Under the pieces are notes generated by a model, which saw nothing but the letters and a program-made list of their open reading frames with translations, was not told where the DNA came from and did not search any database. A stretch of DNA of 64,000 bases from Micrococcus sp. (GTDB taxonomy: Bacteria; Actinomycetota; Actinomycetes; Actinomycetales; Micrococcaceae). The position numbers were made by a program, and so were the translations under genes. Location: positions 248,001 through 312,000 of the forward strand of contig JASBVO010000002.1 of the NCBI GenBank assembly GCA_029961105.1, written 5' to 3'. Below are positions 19,280 to 28,662 of this stretch, piece by piece; positions within the stretch are counted from its first letter, which is position 1, and the number at the start of each line of letters is the position of its first letter.

Positions 19280-20992
19280 CTAGAACAGGAAGTATCGCTG
19301 GGCCATCGGCAGGACCTCGGACGGCTCGCACGTCGCCACCTCGCCGTCCACGGTGACGGTGTAGGTCTGGGGGTCCACCTGGATGTCCGGGGTCTCCCCG
19401 TTGTACTTCAGGTCTGCCTTGGTCAGGGTGCGGATGCCGTGGGCAGCGCGGACGGTCCGGCGAAGCTGCAGCCGCTCCGGGATGCCTTCGTCGATGGCGA
19501 TCTGCGGCAGGAACGTGATGGACGAGGAATGCACGGCGCTGCCCAAGGCGCCGAAGTTGGACCGCATCGTGCGCGGCTGCGGGGTGGGGATGGAACCGTT
19601 CGCATCACCCATCAGTGATTGCACGATCTGGCCGCCCTTGATCACCATCTCCGGCTTGACCCCGAAGAAGGCCGGGTCCCAGAGCACCAGGTCCGCGAAC
19701 TTGCCGACCTCGATGCTGCCGATGGAATCGGCAATTCCATGGGCCAGGGCCGGGTTGATCGTGTACTTGGCGACATAGCGCTTGAGCCGGAAGTTGTCCC
19801 CCACCTCGGGATCCTGGGCGAATTTGCCGCGTTGACGCTTCATCGCATCCGCGACCTGCCACGTTCGCAACACCATTTCCCCTACCCGCCCCATGGCCTG
19901 GGCGTCCGAGCTGGTGATGGAGAAGACCCCCAGGTCGTGCAGCACGTCCTCTGCGGCGATGGTCTCCTGGCGGATCCGGGAGTCGGCGAACGCCACGTCC
20001 TCCGGGATGTCGGGATTGAGGTGGTGGGCGACCATGAGCATGTCCAGGTGCTCATCGACCGTGTTGTTCGTATAGGGCAGGGTCGGATTGGTGGAGGCCG
20101 GAAGCACGTTGGGCAGTCCGGCCATGCGGATGATGTCCGGTGCGTGCCCTCCGCCGGCGCCCTCGGTGTGGAAGGTGTGGATGACCCGCCCGTCGATGGC
20201 ACGGATGGTGTCCTCCACGAAGCCGCACTCGTTGAGCGTGTCCGCGTGGATCGCCACCTGTACGTCGAATTCGTCGGCGATGCGCAACGACATGTCGATC
20301 GAGGACGTGGTGGCGCCCCAGTCTTCGTGCACCTTGAAACCGATCGCTCCGGCCCGGATCTGTTCGGCCAGCGGCCCGCGCGCACTGGCGTGGCCCTTGG
20401 CGAGCAGACCGATGTTGACCGGCAGGTCCTCGACCGCCTGAAGCATCCGGCCGATGTGCCACGGCCCCGGTGTCACCGTGGTGGCCTTGGACGCATCCGA
20501 CGGCCCGGCGCCGCCACCGATCAGCGTGGTCGTGCCGTTGGCCAGGGCGACCGGGATCTGGTCCGGGCTGACGAAGTGCACGTGGGTATCGATGGCACCG
20601 GCGGTGAGGATCTTGTGCTCGCCCGCGATCACGTCCGTCGCGGCACCGATGACGATATCGACCCCGTCCGAGATATCAGGGTTGCCCGCCTTGCCGATCT
20701 TGAAGATATGCCCGTCGCGCAGGGCGACGTCGGCCTTGTAGATTCCGCTGTAGTCCAGCACGACGACGTTCGTGATGACCGTGTCCGGGATGTCCTGGTC
20801 GCGGGTGCGCTGCCCGTTCTGGCCCATGCCGTCCCGGATCACCTTCCCGCCGCCGAAGACCACCTCTTCGCCGTACCGGGTGTAATCGTGCTCGATCTCC
20901 AGCAATAGCTCGGTATCGGCCAAGCGGATCGCGTCACCGGTGGTCGGTCCGTACATCTCCGCGTAATGCCGGCGGCTCATCTCGAAGCTCAT
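19280..20992 (-). CDS. ureC: Urease alpha subunit (catalytic)
   Basis: Catalytic nickel subunit (570 residues) that hydrolyses urea to ammonia and carbamate. The bridging, carbamylated lysine is Lys220 in GFKVHEDWG. The nickel His ligands appear in [17 protein letters not shown]-like (here [10 protein letters not shown]) and [15 protein letters not shown], and the metal Asp in [12 protein letters not shown]. The active-site flap reads [11 protein letters not shown]: the catalytic His323 is kept, but the flap Cys found in Klebsiella (Cys319) and Sporosarcina (Cys322) is Ala322 here. The ATG overlaps the ureB stop by 4 bases. Confidence 0.97.
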   Translation of the reverse strand: MSFEMSRRHYAEMYGPTTGDAIRLADTELLLEIEHDYTRYGEEVVFGGGKVIRDGMGQNGQRTRDQDIPDTVITNVVVLDYSGIYKADVALRDGHIFKIGKAGNPDISDGVDIVIGAATDVIAGEHKILTAGAIDTHVHFVSPDQIPVALANGTTTLIGGGAGPSDASKATTVTPGPWHIGRMLQAVEDLPVNIGLLAKGHASARGPLAEQIRAGAIGFKVHEDWGATTSSIDMSLRIADEFDVQVAIHADTLNECGFVEDTIRAIDGRVIHTFHTEGAGGGHAPDIIRMAGLPNVLPASTNPTLPYTNNTVDEHLDMLMVAHHLNPDIPEDVAFADSRIRQETIAAEDVLHDLGVFSITSSDAQAMGRVGEMVLRTWQVADAMKRQRGKFAQDPEVGDNFRLKRYVAKYTINPALAHGIADSIGSIEVGKFADLVLWDPAFFGVKPEMVIKGGQIVQSLMGDANGSIPTPQPRTMRSNFGALGSAVHSSSITFLPQIAIDEGIPERLQLRRTVRAAHGIRTLTKADLKYNGETPDIQVDPQTYTVTVDGEVATCEPSEVLPMAQRYFLF

Positions 20993-21576
20993 CGCTGGTC
21001 CTCCTCGCCTTCGCCGTCCGATGCTTCCCCAGGTGCGGGCTTCGCTTCCCCCGGTGCGGGCTTCGCGCCGCCATGGCCGGCCTTGACGTCAGCGTTGGGC
21101 CCCAACGAGTCATCGACCGGATCGATGCCGAAGGTCGTGCTGAAGCCGGTCGATTCGGTACCGATGTTCGGCAGGGCGATGTCGTATTCGGCCGCCAGCT
21201 CCGGCTCGGTCTCGGCGTCGATGCCGGCGGTGCCACCGATGGCCTCGGTATGGACCGCAGGGATACTCACGCCCAGCGATCCGTCGACGCGGCCCTGGAA
21301 CCCGTAGATGGCGCGGTTGCCCGCGATCTCCACCAGGTGCACACTGCGGGCGTCGCCAGGCTCGAAGCGCACTGCCGTTCCGGCCGGAATGTCCAGCCGG
21401 AAGCCGCGGGCTCCGACCCGGTCCATGTCCAGGGCCGAATTGACCTCAGCGAAGTGGTAATGCGAGCCGACCTGGACCGGCCGGTCGCCCCGGTTCGTCA
21501 CGTTCATGATGCGCGTCTGCGAGCCCTCGTTGCACGTGATGGGCTCGTCCCGGAGGATGTACTCTCCCGGTTTCAT
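20989..21576 (-). CDS. ureB: Urease beta subunit with long C-terminal extension
   Basis: Structural beta subunit of urease. Residues 1-105 form the normal domain, starting [18 protein letters not shown] and including [25 protein letters not shown] and [11 protein letters not shown]. The protein has 195 residues where about 100-135 is usual. The extra 80-90 residues are acidic and low in complexity. They end in a duplicated GEAKPAP-type repeat (DNA near 21022-21070) and a highly charged tail. The role of the tail is unknown. Overlaps ureC by 4 bases and follows ureA after 18 bases. Confidence 0.94.
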   Translation of the reverse strand: MKPGEYILRDEPITCNEGSQTRIMNVTNRGDRPVQVGSHYHFAEVNSALDMDRVGARGFRLDIPAGTAVRFEPGDARSVHLVEIAGNRAIYGFQGRVDGSLGVSIPAVHTEAIGGTAGIDAETEPELAAEYDIALPNIGTESTGFSTTFGIDPVDDSLGPNADVKAGHGGAKPAPGEAKPAPGEASDGEGEEDQR

Positions 21577-21594
21577 GGGAACTCCTCTCCCTGC

Positions 21595-21897
<303 letters not shown>

Positions 21898-22143
21898 GCA
21901 GAACTCCCTAGATCATCAGTGAAAAAAGGCGTCCACCCGTTATCTACAACCGGTCAGAGACTAGACCGGGAGGCCCGTGGATGAGGAAAGGATAATCAGT
22001 GCCACCACCCATGGCAAACCGGGGCAGAACCGTGGCGTTCCGGTGCGGGGTGGCCTCCGGATCGCCCGTTCCGGCGGGCCCGGCCAGGCCGATCGGGGCA
22101 CCCGGACCCCGCGGGCGGCGAACGCCTGCCCCGGCATCACGCC

Positions 22144-22178
22144 GGAAGGCCCCGCGGGCATCGCCTGCGGGGCCTTCC
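22144..22178 (-). terminator. Hairpin terminator after the ABM-domain gene
   Basis: A 12-bp perfect stem (22144-22155 with 22167-22178) with an 11-base loop starts about 50 bases past the stop of the ABM-domain gene. It lies between that gene and the urease operon. Confidence 0.6.
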
Positions 22179-22229
22179 GATGGTGCTGGCCGGCACGCGC
22201 CGGCCGAACCACGAGGTGCTGCGGGTCGC

Positions 22230-22550
22230 TCAGTCGACCTGCAGCTCGCCCATCCGGTCCCAGCCCTCGCCCTCGACCTGGCGGCTGACGATCTTCGGGG
22301 TGGCCGCCAGCACGGGGCGCATCGCCTCCAGGCCGGCGGTGAAGTGCTCCGAGTTCACGTGCGCCTCCCCGGCGCCGTCCTTGAACGCCTCGACGAGCAC
22401 GAACTCGTTGGGGTCCTCGACGCTGCGGGACCACTCGAACCACAGGTTGCCCTCCTCGGCACGGGTGGACTCCGTGTAGTCACGGACGCGGTCCATGAAA
22501 CCGTCCACGTGCTCGGGCTTGACCGGGAATTTCACGACGATGAAGATCAT
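22230..22550 (-). CDS. Antibiotic biosynthesis monooxygenase (ABM) domain protein
   Basis: A 106-residue single-domain protein of the ABM/dimeric alpha-beta barrel family. The opening FIVVKFPVKPEHVDGFMDRV, the central EEGNLWFEWSRSVEDPNEFVLVE and the HFTAGL helix are typical of YgiN-like quinol monooxygenases. Such proteins work as cofactor-free homodimers on quinols or related small aromatics; the substrate here is unknown. It forms a minus-strand group with the CoA-binding and MpaB-like genes upstream. Confidence 0.85.
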   Translation of the reverse strand: MIFIVVKFPVKPEHVDGFMDRVRDYTESTRAEEGNLWFEWSRSVEDPNEFVLVEAFKDGAGEAHVNSEHFTAGLEAMRPVLAATPKIVSRQVEGEGWDRMGELQVD

Positions 22551-22611
22551 GGCCTCACCCTAGCGGCGGTGGCGGCACCTCGGCCGGAAGCACCGGAGCC
22601 GTCCACGGCTG

Positions 22612-23043
22612 TCAGCCGGGAAGCATCGACGGGTCCGCCCGCACCTCGATGACCGGGCAGGTGTCCATGACCACGTCCAGCCCGGCGGCGGCGGCCCGTT
22701 CGGCCGCGGGCTCGTCGACCACGCCGAGCTGGAGCCACACGGCACGGGCACCGGCGTCGATCGCCTGGTCCACGATCGCCCCGACCTTCCGGGAGTTGAC
22801 GAAGCAGTCCACCACGTCGATGGTCCCCGGCACCTCCGCCAGGCTCCGGTACCCGGTCTCCCCGTGCACCTGGAGCGCCCCGAGGTTCACCGGGATGATC
22901 TCCATGCCCAGGTCGTCCCGCAGGAACTTCGAGACCCCGACGGCGGCGCGGCGCGGGTTGGGCGTGAGCCCGACGACGGCCCAGCGGGCTCCCCGCTCGG
23001 TCAGCAGCCGGCGGATGGTCGCCGGGTCATTCGTGTGTCCCAT
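22612..23043 (-). CDS. CoA-binding domain protein (YccU-like)
   Basis: A 143-residue Rossmann-fold CoA-binding protein. The pattern WAVVGLTPNPRRAAVGVSKFL followed by PVNLGA, GTIDVVDCFVN and VWLQLGVVDEPA is that of the stand-alone CoA_binding_2 family (Escherichia coli YccU). VVMDTCPVIE closes the domain. It may protect or regulate through CoA thiolation; no enzyme activity is established. It starts 10 bases after the upstream MpaB-like gene and is probably co-transcribed. Confidence 0.85.
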   Translation of the reverse strand: MGHTNDPATIRRLLTERGARWAVVGLTPNPRRAAVGVSKFLRDDLGMEIIPVNLGALQVHGETGYRSLAEVPGTIDVVDCFVNSRKVGAIVDQAIDAGARAVWLQLGVVDEPAAERAAAAGLDVVMDTCPVIEVRADPSMLPG

Positions 23044-23052
23044 GGCCCCACG

Positions 23053-24033
23053 CTACCGACCCGGCACGGCATTCGCGACGGACAGCACGCCCAGCCGCAC
23101 GAGCCGGCGCCGGGCCGCCAGTTCCGAGGGGCCGGGGCCGGACAGCGCGGCGCCCACCACGGCCAGGGTGGCACGGCCGCCGGCGCGGGTGAGCCGCGGC
23201 ACCGGAGTCCCGCGCAGGCCGAGCAGCTGCCGGTAGCGGGCCGGCAGGGTGTCCACCACCGCGGCGAACAGTGCCCGGTAGCCCCAGTCGAGCCGGCCTG
23301 GCAACGGGGGACTGCGCAGGAAGCCCAGCACCTCGGTGACCCGGTCGCCGCCGGCCAGCTCGCCGTCGTCGTCGAAGGATTGCATCCGGTCCTTGAGCTG
23401 CCGCCGGGTGGTGGGCGGGTGCTGGACGCCCATGAGCGACCCGGCGACGGACCACTCGCGGACGTAGTCGTCCGCGCCGTCGCCACTGCCTCCGCCCCCT
23501 GCCGGCACCGGGCCGATGAAGTCCTCGTAGGCCGAGAGGAAGGCGTCCGTGAAGGCCAGGTGCACCCATTCGGCCAGGTGGGGATCGTTCGCGGAGTAGC
23601 GCCGCATCTCCCCCGCCGCGTCCTGGTAGTGACCGCGGACCGGCACGTGCAGCCGGCGCACGTACGAGCAGGCCTGGCGGGCGGTCGCGGTGGAACCGTA
23701 GGTGACGGAGAAGATCCAGCGGATGGTCCCCGCGAGCCGCTGCAGCGGGTCGGCCCGGTAGTCGGAATGCTCGGCCACCCCGGCAAGCGCCCCGGGATGC
23801 AGTGCCTGGACCAGCAGGGCGCGGATGCCGGCGGCCACGGTGGCCATCGAGCCGTGGACCGCCCAGGTGGCGGAGTCATGGGCGAAGTACCCGGCGTCGT
23901 CGCCCTGCTCCAGGTCCAGCTGCCACTGCGGCACGCCGGCGTCCCGTTCGCCGGAGAAGGTGTGGACCAGGTCCGAGCGCATCCTGGACAGCAACCGGTC
24001 CGGCAGCACGGCGGACGGGTCCGGAGCCTTCAT
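23053..24033 (-). CDS. MpaB-like oxygenase / DUF2236 family protein
   Basis: A 326-residue helical protein of the DUF2236 family, which includes fungal MpaB and the latex-clearing protein Lcp and binds b-type haem. Landmarks are WAVHGSMATVAAGIRALLVQ, LHPGALAGVAEHSDYRADP and the conserved RRLHVPVRG and WVHLAFTDAFL with likely haem-site His residues. The ATG at 24033 starts directly before this domain; the longer open frame upstream was trimmed. The substrate is unknown; most actinobacterial members are uncharacterised. Confidence 0.82.
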   Translation of the reverse strand: MKAPDPSAVLPDRLLSRMRSDLVHTFSGERDAGVPQWQLDLEQGDDAGYFAHDSATWAVHGSMATVAAGIRALLVQALHPGALAGVAEHSDYRADPLQRLAGTIRWIFSVTYGSTATARQACSYVRRLHVPVRGHYQDAAGEMRRYSANDPHLAEWVHLAFTDAFLSAYEDFIGPVPAGGGGSGDGADDYVREWSVAGSLMGVQHPPTTRRQLKDRMQSFDDDGELAGGDRVTEVLGFLRSPPLPGRLDWGYRALFAAVVDTLPARYRQLLGLRGTPVPRLTRAGGRATLAVVGAALSGPGPSELAARRRLVRLGVLSVANAVPGR

Positions 24034-24238
24034 GACGCCGACTGTACGGCAGCGGGCCCTCCCCCGCAGCACCTCCAGCGCCGGCGTCCCCCTCCGGGAT
24101 GACCCGGACCCGTCCCGGATTCGCCCCGCAGGGTGACCCTCTGGGCAGCGGACGACCACTACATTAAGAGGCATCGCTGCAGGTCGGGTCCCGTCCGGCT
24201 GGCCATTGCCTGCCGCCCGACCCAGGGAGACAATCGGC

Positions 24239-27175
24239 GTGAGCAACCCGGCCAGCAAGGGCCCCGGCACCGGCGGAACCGCAACGGAGGAGGACACCAT
24301 CCAGGACCTCCCCGGCGCAGGCTCCCCCGCAGACCCTCACGCCGACGTCCCCGCCGGCTCCCGCGCCGGCAGGTCCGGTTCCCCCGCCGCCGCGGCCGGG
24401 GGGACGGACCACCCGGATGCCCGCCGTCGTCTCCACCTGCGCCGGCGCGGGCTGGAGCCGGTCCATCGCCCCGACGACGAGGACCTCGCCGCCCGCGGCC
24501 TGGACGGTTCCGCCGTGGCGGAGCGGATCGACAAGGGCCTGACCAACCGCCAGCCCCGGGACACCTCACGGTCGATCTGGAAGATCCTGCGCGTCCACGT
24601 GCTGACCATGTTCAACCTCGCCATCGGCGCCTGCGCGGTGGCGATCATCGCGCTGGGCCGCTGGCTCGACCTAGTGTTCTGCTTCGCGGCCGTGGCCAAC
24701 GTGATCATCGGCGTGGTCCAGGAGTACTCGGCCAAGCGCAAGCTGGACCAGATCGCCCTGCTGCACCAGGACGCCGCCCACGTGCTGCGCTCCGGCGAGC
24801 GGCAGGAGGTGCGGCTGGAGGACATCGTCCTGGACGATGCCGTGGTCCTGCGGCGTGGGGACCAGGTCCCCGCCGACGGGGTGGTGCTGACGGCGGACGG
24901 GCTGGACATCGACGAGTCCATGCTGACCGGGGAGTCCGATCCGGTGGGCAAGCTGCCCGGGGACGTAGTGCTCTCCGGCTCGGCCGTGCTCTCCGGGCAT
25001 GGCCTGTTCCGCGTCTCGGCCGTCGGCGCGGACTCGCACGCCTCGCAGCTGGCGATCGAGGCCCGCACGTTCTCCAAGATCCCCTCGGAGCTGCGCGGGG
25101 CCCTGGACACGGTCGCGAAGTGGCTGACCATCGCGCTGGTGCCGGCCGTGGCGGTCATCCTCAACGGCCAGGTCCAGGCGATCGGCGGCTGGGCGTACGC
25201 GCTGCAGAACAACGCGATCGAGCCGGCGGTGGTGGCCTCCGTTGCCGCGATCACCTCGATGATCCCGCAGGGGCTGGCCCTGATGACCACGATCGCCTTC
25301 GCGGTGGCCGCCCTGAAGCTGGCCCAGGACCAGGTGCTCATCCAGGAGCAGCCGGCGGTGGAGATCCTCGCCCGCGTGGACACCGTCTGCCTGGACAAGA
25401 CCGGCACGCTCACCGAGGGCCGCATCGTCTTCGACCAGGCCACCGACCTCTCGGCCTCCCGCGAGGCACACGACGCCGGCGCCCGCGTCCTGGCCTGGTT
25501 CGGCGCCGACGCGAACGCCAACCCCACGGCGCTGGCCCTGCGCGAGGCCTTCACCGCCGTTCCCGCCCAGGCACCCGCGGCGCAGGTGCCCTTCGCCTCC
25601 GCCCGGCGCTGGTCCGCCGTCGCCTTCGGCCCCGGGGGCGGGCTCACCGACCCGGCGGCGGGCAGCGGGATCCACGGGGCGTGGGTGCTCGGGGCCCCGG
25701 AGGCCCTGCTCGACGGGGCGTCCTGCGGCGGGTCGGACCGCGAGCGGATCGAGGCCCTGTGCCAGGAGACCACCGACCGGGGCCTGCGCACCATGCTGCT
25801 CTGCCGCTCGACCGAGCCGGCCGCACCGGGCGCCTGGTTCGGGCCCGACGGCGCCGAGGGGACGGCGGACGCCGGCAGGACCTACGGCATTGCCGGCGGG
25901 CCGGACAGTGAAGCCGGCGGGCCGGACAGCGAAGCCGGCGGGCCGGACAGCGAAGCCGGCGGGCCGGCGTCGGGAACGGACCCGGACACCGGCCAAGATG
26001 ACGGGACCGGCAGCGGAAACGGCGACGGCGACGGCGACGGCAACGGTGGCAGGACCGGCGCCCAGCTGCCGCCGGCGCTGGTCCCGGTGGCGCTGCTGAC
26101 CTTCCGGGAGAAGGTCCGGGACGACGCCCACGAGACCCTCGAGTACTTCCGCGCCCAGGGCGTGCAGCTGAAGGTCATCTCCGGGGACAACCCCCGCACC
26201 GTGGCGGCGGTGGCCCGGGAGGTCGGCATGACCCTGCACGGCAACGGCTTCGACGCCCGTCACCTGCCCGATGACGAGGAGCAGCGACGCGAGGTCCTGG
26301 ACACCTACTCGGTGTTCGGACGCGTCTCGCCAGACCAGAAGAAGGGCATGGTCAAGGCCCTGCGGGACGCCGGACACGTCGTGGCGATGACCGGTGACGG
26401 CATCAACGACGCCCTGGCCCTGAAGTCCGCCGACCTGGGCATCGCGATGGGCAACGGCGCCCCGGCGACCAAGGCAGTGTCCCGCATGGTGCTGCTGGAC
26501 AGCCGGTTCTCGCGGCTGCCGGCCGTGCTGGCCGAGGGCCGGCAGGTGATCGCCAACATGGAGCAGCTGGCGCACATGTACCTGACGAAGACCTCCTACG
26601 CCGTGCTCTTCGGCGTGGTGTTCTCCCTGCTGGCCTGGCAGTACCCGCTGCTGCCCCGGCAGGCCTCCACCGTGGACTTCCTGATGATCGGCCTGCCCAC
26701 GTTCTTCCTCGCCCTCATGCCCAACCAGCGCCGCTATGTGCCCGGGTTCCTCGGCCGTGCCCTGCGCTTCGCCATCCCGTCCGGGGTGGTCATCCTGCTG
26801 GGCCTGCTCGCCGTGAACGGCTATGCCCGCTGGTTCACGGACGAGGTCTCGGTGCGCCAGGTCCAGACCGCCTCCGTCATCACGCTGACCCTCATGGGGC
26901 TCTGGGTGCTCAACCTCATCTCCCGGCCACTGACCCGGTGGAGACTGCTGCTGGTGGGATCCATGTACGTGATGTTGTTCCTGGTGCTCACCGTGCCGGC
27001 CTCTCAGGCGTTCCACCAGTTCGAGTACCCGCCGGTGGACCTCACCGTGGCCGCCGGGGCCATCGGCGCCGTGGCCTGCGTCCTGCTCGAGGGCATCCAC
27101 CAGTTCCACCGGTCCCGAATCCGCCGGTCGGGCGCGCAGCAGGCGATGACCGGCCACGTCCGCGCCGCGGGCTGA
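24239..27175 (+). CDS. CtpE-like cation-transporting P-type ATPase with repeat insertion
   Basis: P-type ATPase of 978 residues, related to the CtpE calcium pump of mycobacteria. It has the actuator motif LTGESDPVGK, the phosphorylated Asp386 in DKTGTLTEG and the hinge MTGDGINDALALKSADLG. Membrane helices fall in pairs near residues 120-165 and 290-370, with a C-terminal group from about 770. The M4 cation-site motif reads IPQGL where calcium pumps usually have PEGL. The nucleotide-binding domain contains an inserted Gly/Asp-rich segment of about 50 residues (near 550-605) encoded by 21-base repeats. The GTG at 24239 has a GGGAGA site; a TTG 33 bases upstream is the alternative. Confidence 0.88.
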   Translation: MSNPASKGPGTGGTATEEDTIQDLPGAGSPADPHADVPAGSRAGRSGSPAAAAGGTDHPDARRRLHLRRRGLEPVHRPDDEDLAARGLDGSAVAERIDKGLTNRQPRDTSRSIWKILRVHVLTMFNLAIGACAVAIIALGRWLDLVFCFAAVANVIIGVVQEYSAKRKLDQIALLHQDAAHVLRSGERQEVRLEDIVLDDAVVLRRGDQVPADGVVLTADGLDIDESMLTGESDPVGKLPGDVVLSGSAVLSGHGLFRVSAVGADSHASQLAIEARTFSKIPSELRGALDTVAKWLTIALVPAVAVILNGQVQAIGGWAYALQNNAIEPAVVASVAAITSMIPQGLALMTTIAFAVAALKLAQDQVLIQEQPAVEILARVDTVCLDKTGTLTEGRIVFDQATDLSASREAHDAGARVLAWFGADANANPTALALREAFTAVPAQAPAAQVPFASARRWSAVAFGPGGGLTDPAAGSGIHGAWVLGAPEALLDGASCGGSDRERIEALCQETTDRGLRTMLLCRSTEPAAPGAWFGPDGAEGTADAGRTYGIAGGPDSEAGGPDSEAGGPDSEAGGPASGTDPDTGQDDGTGSGNGDGDGDGNGGRTGAQLPPALVPVALLTFREKVRDDAHETLEYFRAQGVQLKVISGDNPRTVAAVAREVGMTLHGNGFDARHLPDDEEQRREVLDTYSVFGRVSPDQKKGMVKALRDAGHVVAMTGDGINDALALKSADLGIAMGNGAPATKAVSRMVLLDSRFSRLPAVLAEGRQVIANMEQLAHMYLTKTSYAVLFGVVFSLLAWQYPLLPRQASTVDFLMIGLPTFFLALMPNQRRYVPGFLGRALRFAIPSGVVILLGLLAVNGYARWFTDEVSVRQVQTASVITLTLMGLWVLNLISRPLTRWRLLLVGSMYVMLFLVLTVPASQAFHQFEYPPVDLTVAAGAIGAVACVLLEGIHQFHRSRIRRSGAQQAMTGHVRAAG
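25892..25968 (+). repeat. 21-bp tandem repeat inside the P-type ATPase gene
   Basis: Three full copies (25892-25912, 25913-25933, 25934-25954) and a partial fourth copy of a 21-base unit. The repeat stays in frame and encodes AGGPDSE-type heptads, followed by a Gly/Asp-rich stretch. Copy number could vary between strains without breaking the frame. Confidence 0.9.
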
Positions 27176-27283
27176 GGAGGCGCGGCCGCAGCCGCCCATG
27201 GCCCGGGCACCGCTCCTCGTGGTCGAATGGTCGGGCGGACCCGGCCGGGGCCGTAGAGTCCTCCCACGCCCCACGGAGTCACG

Positions 27284-28522
27284 ATGACCCTCGCGCCCTC
27301 GGACCACACCACCGACGTCCTCGTGATCGGCGGCGGCAACGCCGGGATCTCCCTGGCCGCGCGGCTGCGCCGCAAGGGCATCACGGACATCGCGATCGTG
27401 GAACCGAAGTCCACCCACCACTACCGCCCGATGCTGTCCTACGTGGGCGCCGGCCTGAAGACCACGCGGGAGATGTCCCGGGCCCAGCACCGGGTGATGC
27501 CCCGCGGGGTGCGGTGGATCCAGGACCGGGTCGACGGCCTGGACCCGGCGGCACGGAGCGCCACGTTGTCCTCGGGCGAGCGCATCGGCTACCGGGACGT
27601 CGTGATCTGCCCCGGATCCACGCCGGACTGGGAGCGGGTCCCCGGCAGCGCCGAGGCGATGGCCGGCCCGCATGCCTCCACCAACTACACCGTGGAGCTG
27701 GCTCCGAAGACCTGGCAACTGATCCGTGGGCTGCGCCGCGGACGGGCGCTGTTCACCATCCCGGACGGCCCAGCGCCCACTCCGCAGATCGGGCAGAAGA
27801 TCCTGTACCTCGCCTGCGACTACTGGCAGCGTCAGGGCGTCCTGGAGGACATCGAGGTGACCCTGCTGACGCCCACCGCCACCGTGTTCGGCCAGCCGGA
27901 CGTGGACCGGAGACTGCAGCCGTGGATCGAGCGCTACGGGATCACGGTCCTGACGAACGCGCACGTGCAGTCGATCGACGCCGACGCGCGCCGGCTGCGG
28001 TCCACGGTCAACGGGGCTGCCCGGGACCTGCCCTTCGACCTGCTGCACCATTCCCCGGTCCACCGCGCCCCGGCCTGGATCGCCGACGCGGGACTGGGCA
28101 TCGAGGGGGCCGCACCGGGTACCGTCGGGTCCGGACCGGGCGGCGACTGGACGGGCTATGCGGATGTCGATCCGGAGACGTTGCGCCACCGCCGGGTGCC
28201 CACCGCCTGGGCCTGCGGGGACGCGGCTGCCCTGGGAACCACCCCGTCCGGAGGCGGGCTGCGCCACCAGACGAAGATCCTCGCCACGAACCTCATGGCC
28301 ACCCGGGACGGCCGCGAGCCGACGGCCCGGTACGACGGGTACACCGTGACCCCGGTGACGGTGCGGCGCGGGCAGGCGATCTTCCCCGAGTACGACCGCG
28401 ACAATGAACTCGCCCCCAGCATCCCGCGGGTCCCGCTGCTGGCCCCGAGCCGTGCCCTCTGGTTCTTCGACCTCGAGGTCCTCCCCCGGGACTACTGGAA
28501 CGTGATCCTGCGAGGTTTCTAG
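27284..28522 (+). CDS. Sulfide:quinone oxidoreductase-like flavoprotein lacking both redox cysteines
   Basis: FAD-dependent pyridine-nucleotide-disulfide-type protein of 412 residues. The FAD-binding VLVIGGGNAGISLAA opens the protein, and most of its length aligns with the SQRDL-type sulfide:quinone oxidoreductase. Shared stretches include HHYRPMLSYVGAGL, QKILYLACDYW, ETLRHRRVPTAWACGDA, YDGYT and the ending YWNVILRGF. The two cysteines that hold the catalytic sulfur bridge (human Cys201 and Cys379) align with the APTPQ segment near residues 164-168 and with Ala314. Only Cys109, Cys178 and Cys311 exist. It may therefore act on another substrate or use Cys178/Cys311. The ATG at 27284 is clear; no partner persulfide dioxygenase or rhodanese is nearby. 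Confidence 0.82.
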   Translation: MTLAPSDHTTDVLVIGGGNAGISLAARLRRKGITDIAIVEPKSTHHYRPMLSYVGAGLKTTREMSRAQHRVMPRGVRWIQDRVDGLDPAARSATLSSGERIGYRDVVICPGSTPDWERVPGSAEAMAGPHASTNYTVELAPKTWQLIRGLRRGRALFTIPDGPAPTPQIGQKILYLACDYWQRQGVLEDIEVTLLTPTATVFGQPDVDRRLQPWIERYGITVLTNAHVQSIDADARRLRSTVNGAARDLPFDLLHHSPVHRAPAWIADAGLGIEGAAPGTVGSGPGGDWTGYADVDPETLRHRRVPTAWACGDAAALGTTPSGGGLRHQTKILATNLMATRDGREPTARYDGYTVTPVTVRRGQAIFPEYDRDNELAPSIPRVPLLAPSRALWFFDLEVLPRDYWNVILRGF

Positions 28523-28662
28523 GCCGAGACGGCTGACGAGGCGGCGGACGACACACAACTGAGCAGTACGGCCGCCCGCCGATAGACTCAGCCCCGATCA
28601 GGACTGGTCCGTCGGCCCCGGTGCAGACGACCATTCGGCCCTCTCCTACGAAGGAGTCCTCC

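Noticed and set aside
24671-28558. Very long minus-strand open frame (1295 codons) opposite the P-type ATPase and SQR-like genes
   Set aside because: Its protein is low-complexity Gly/Arg/His/Val without domains; it is the antisense shadow of GC-biased third positions in two clear plus-strand genes.
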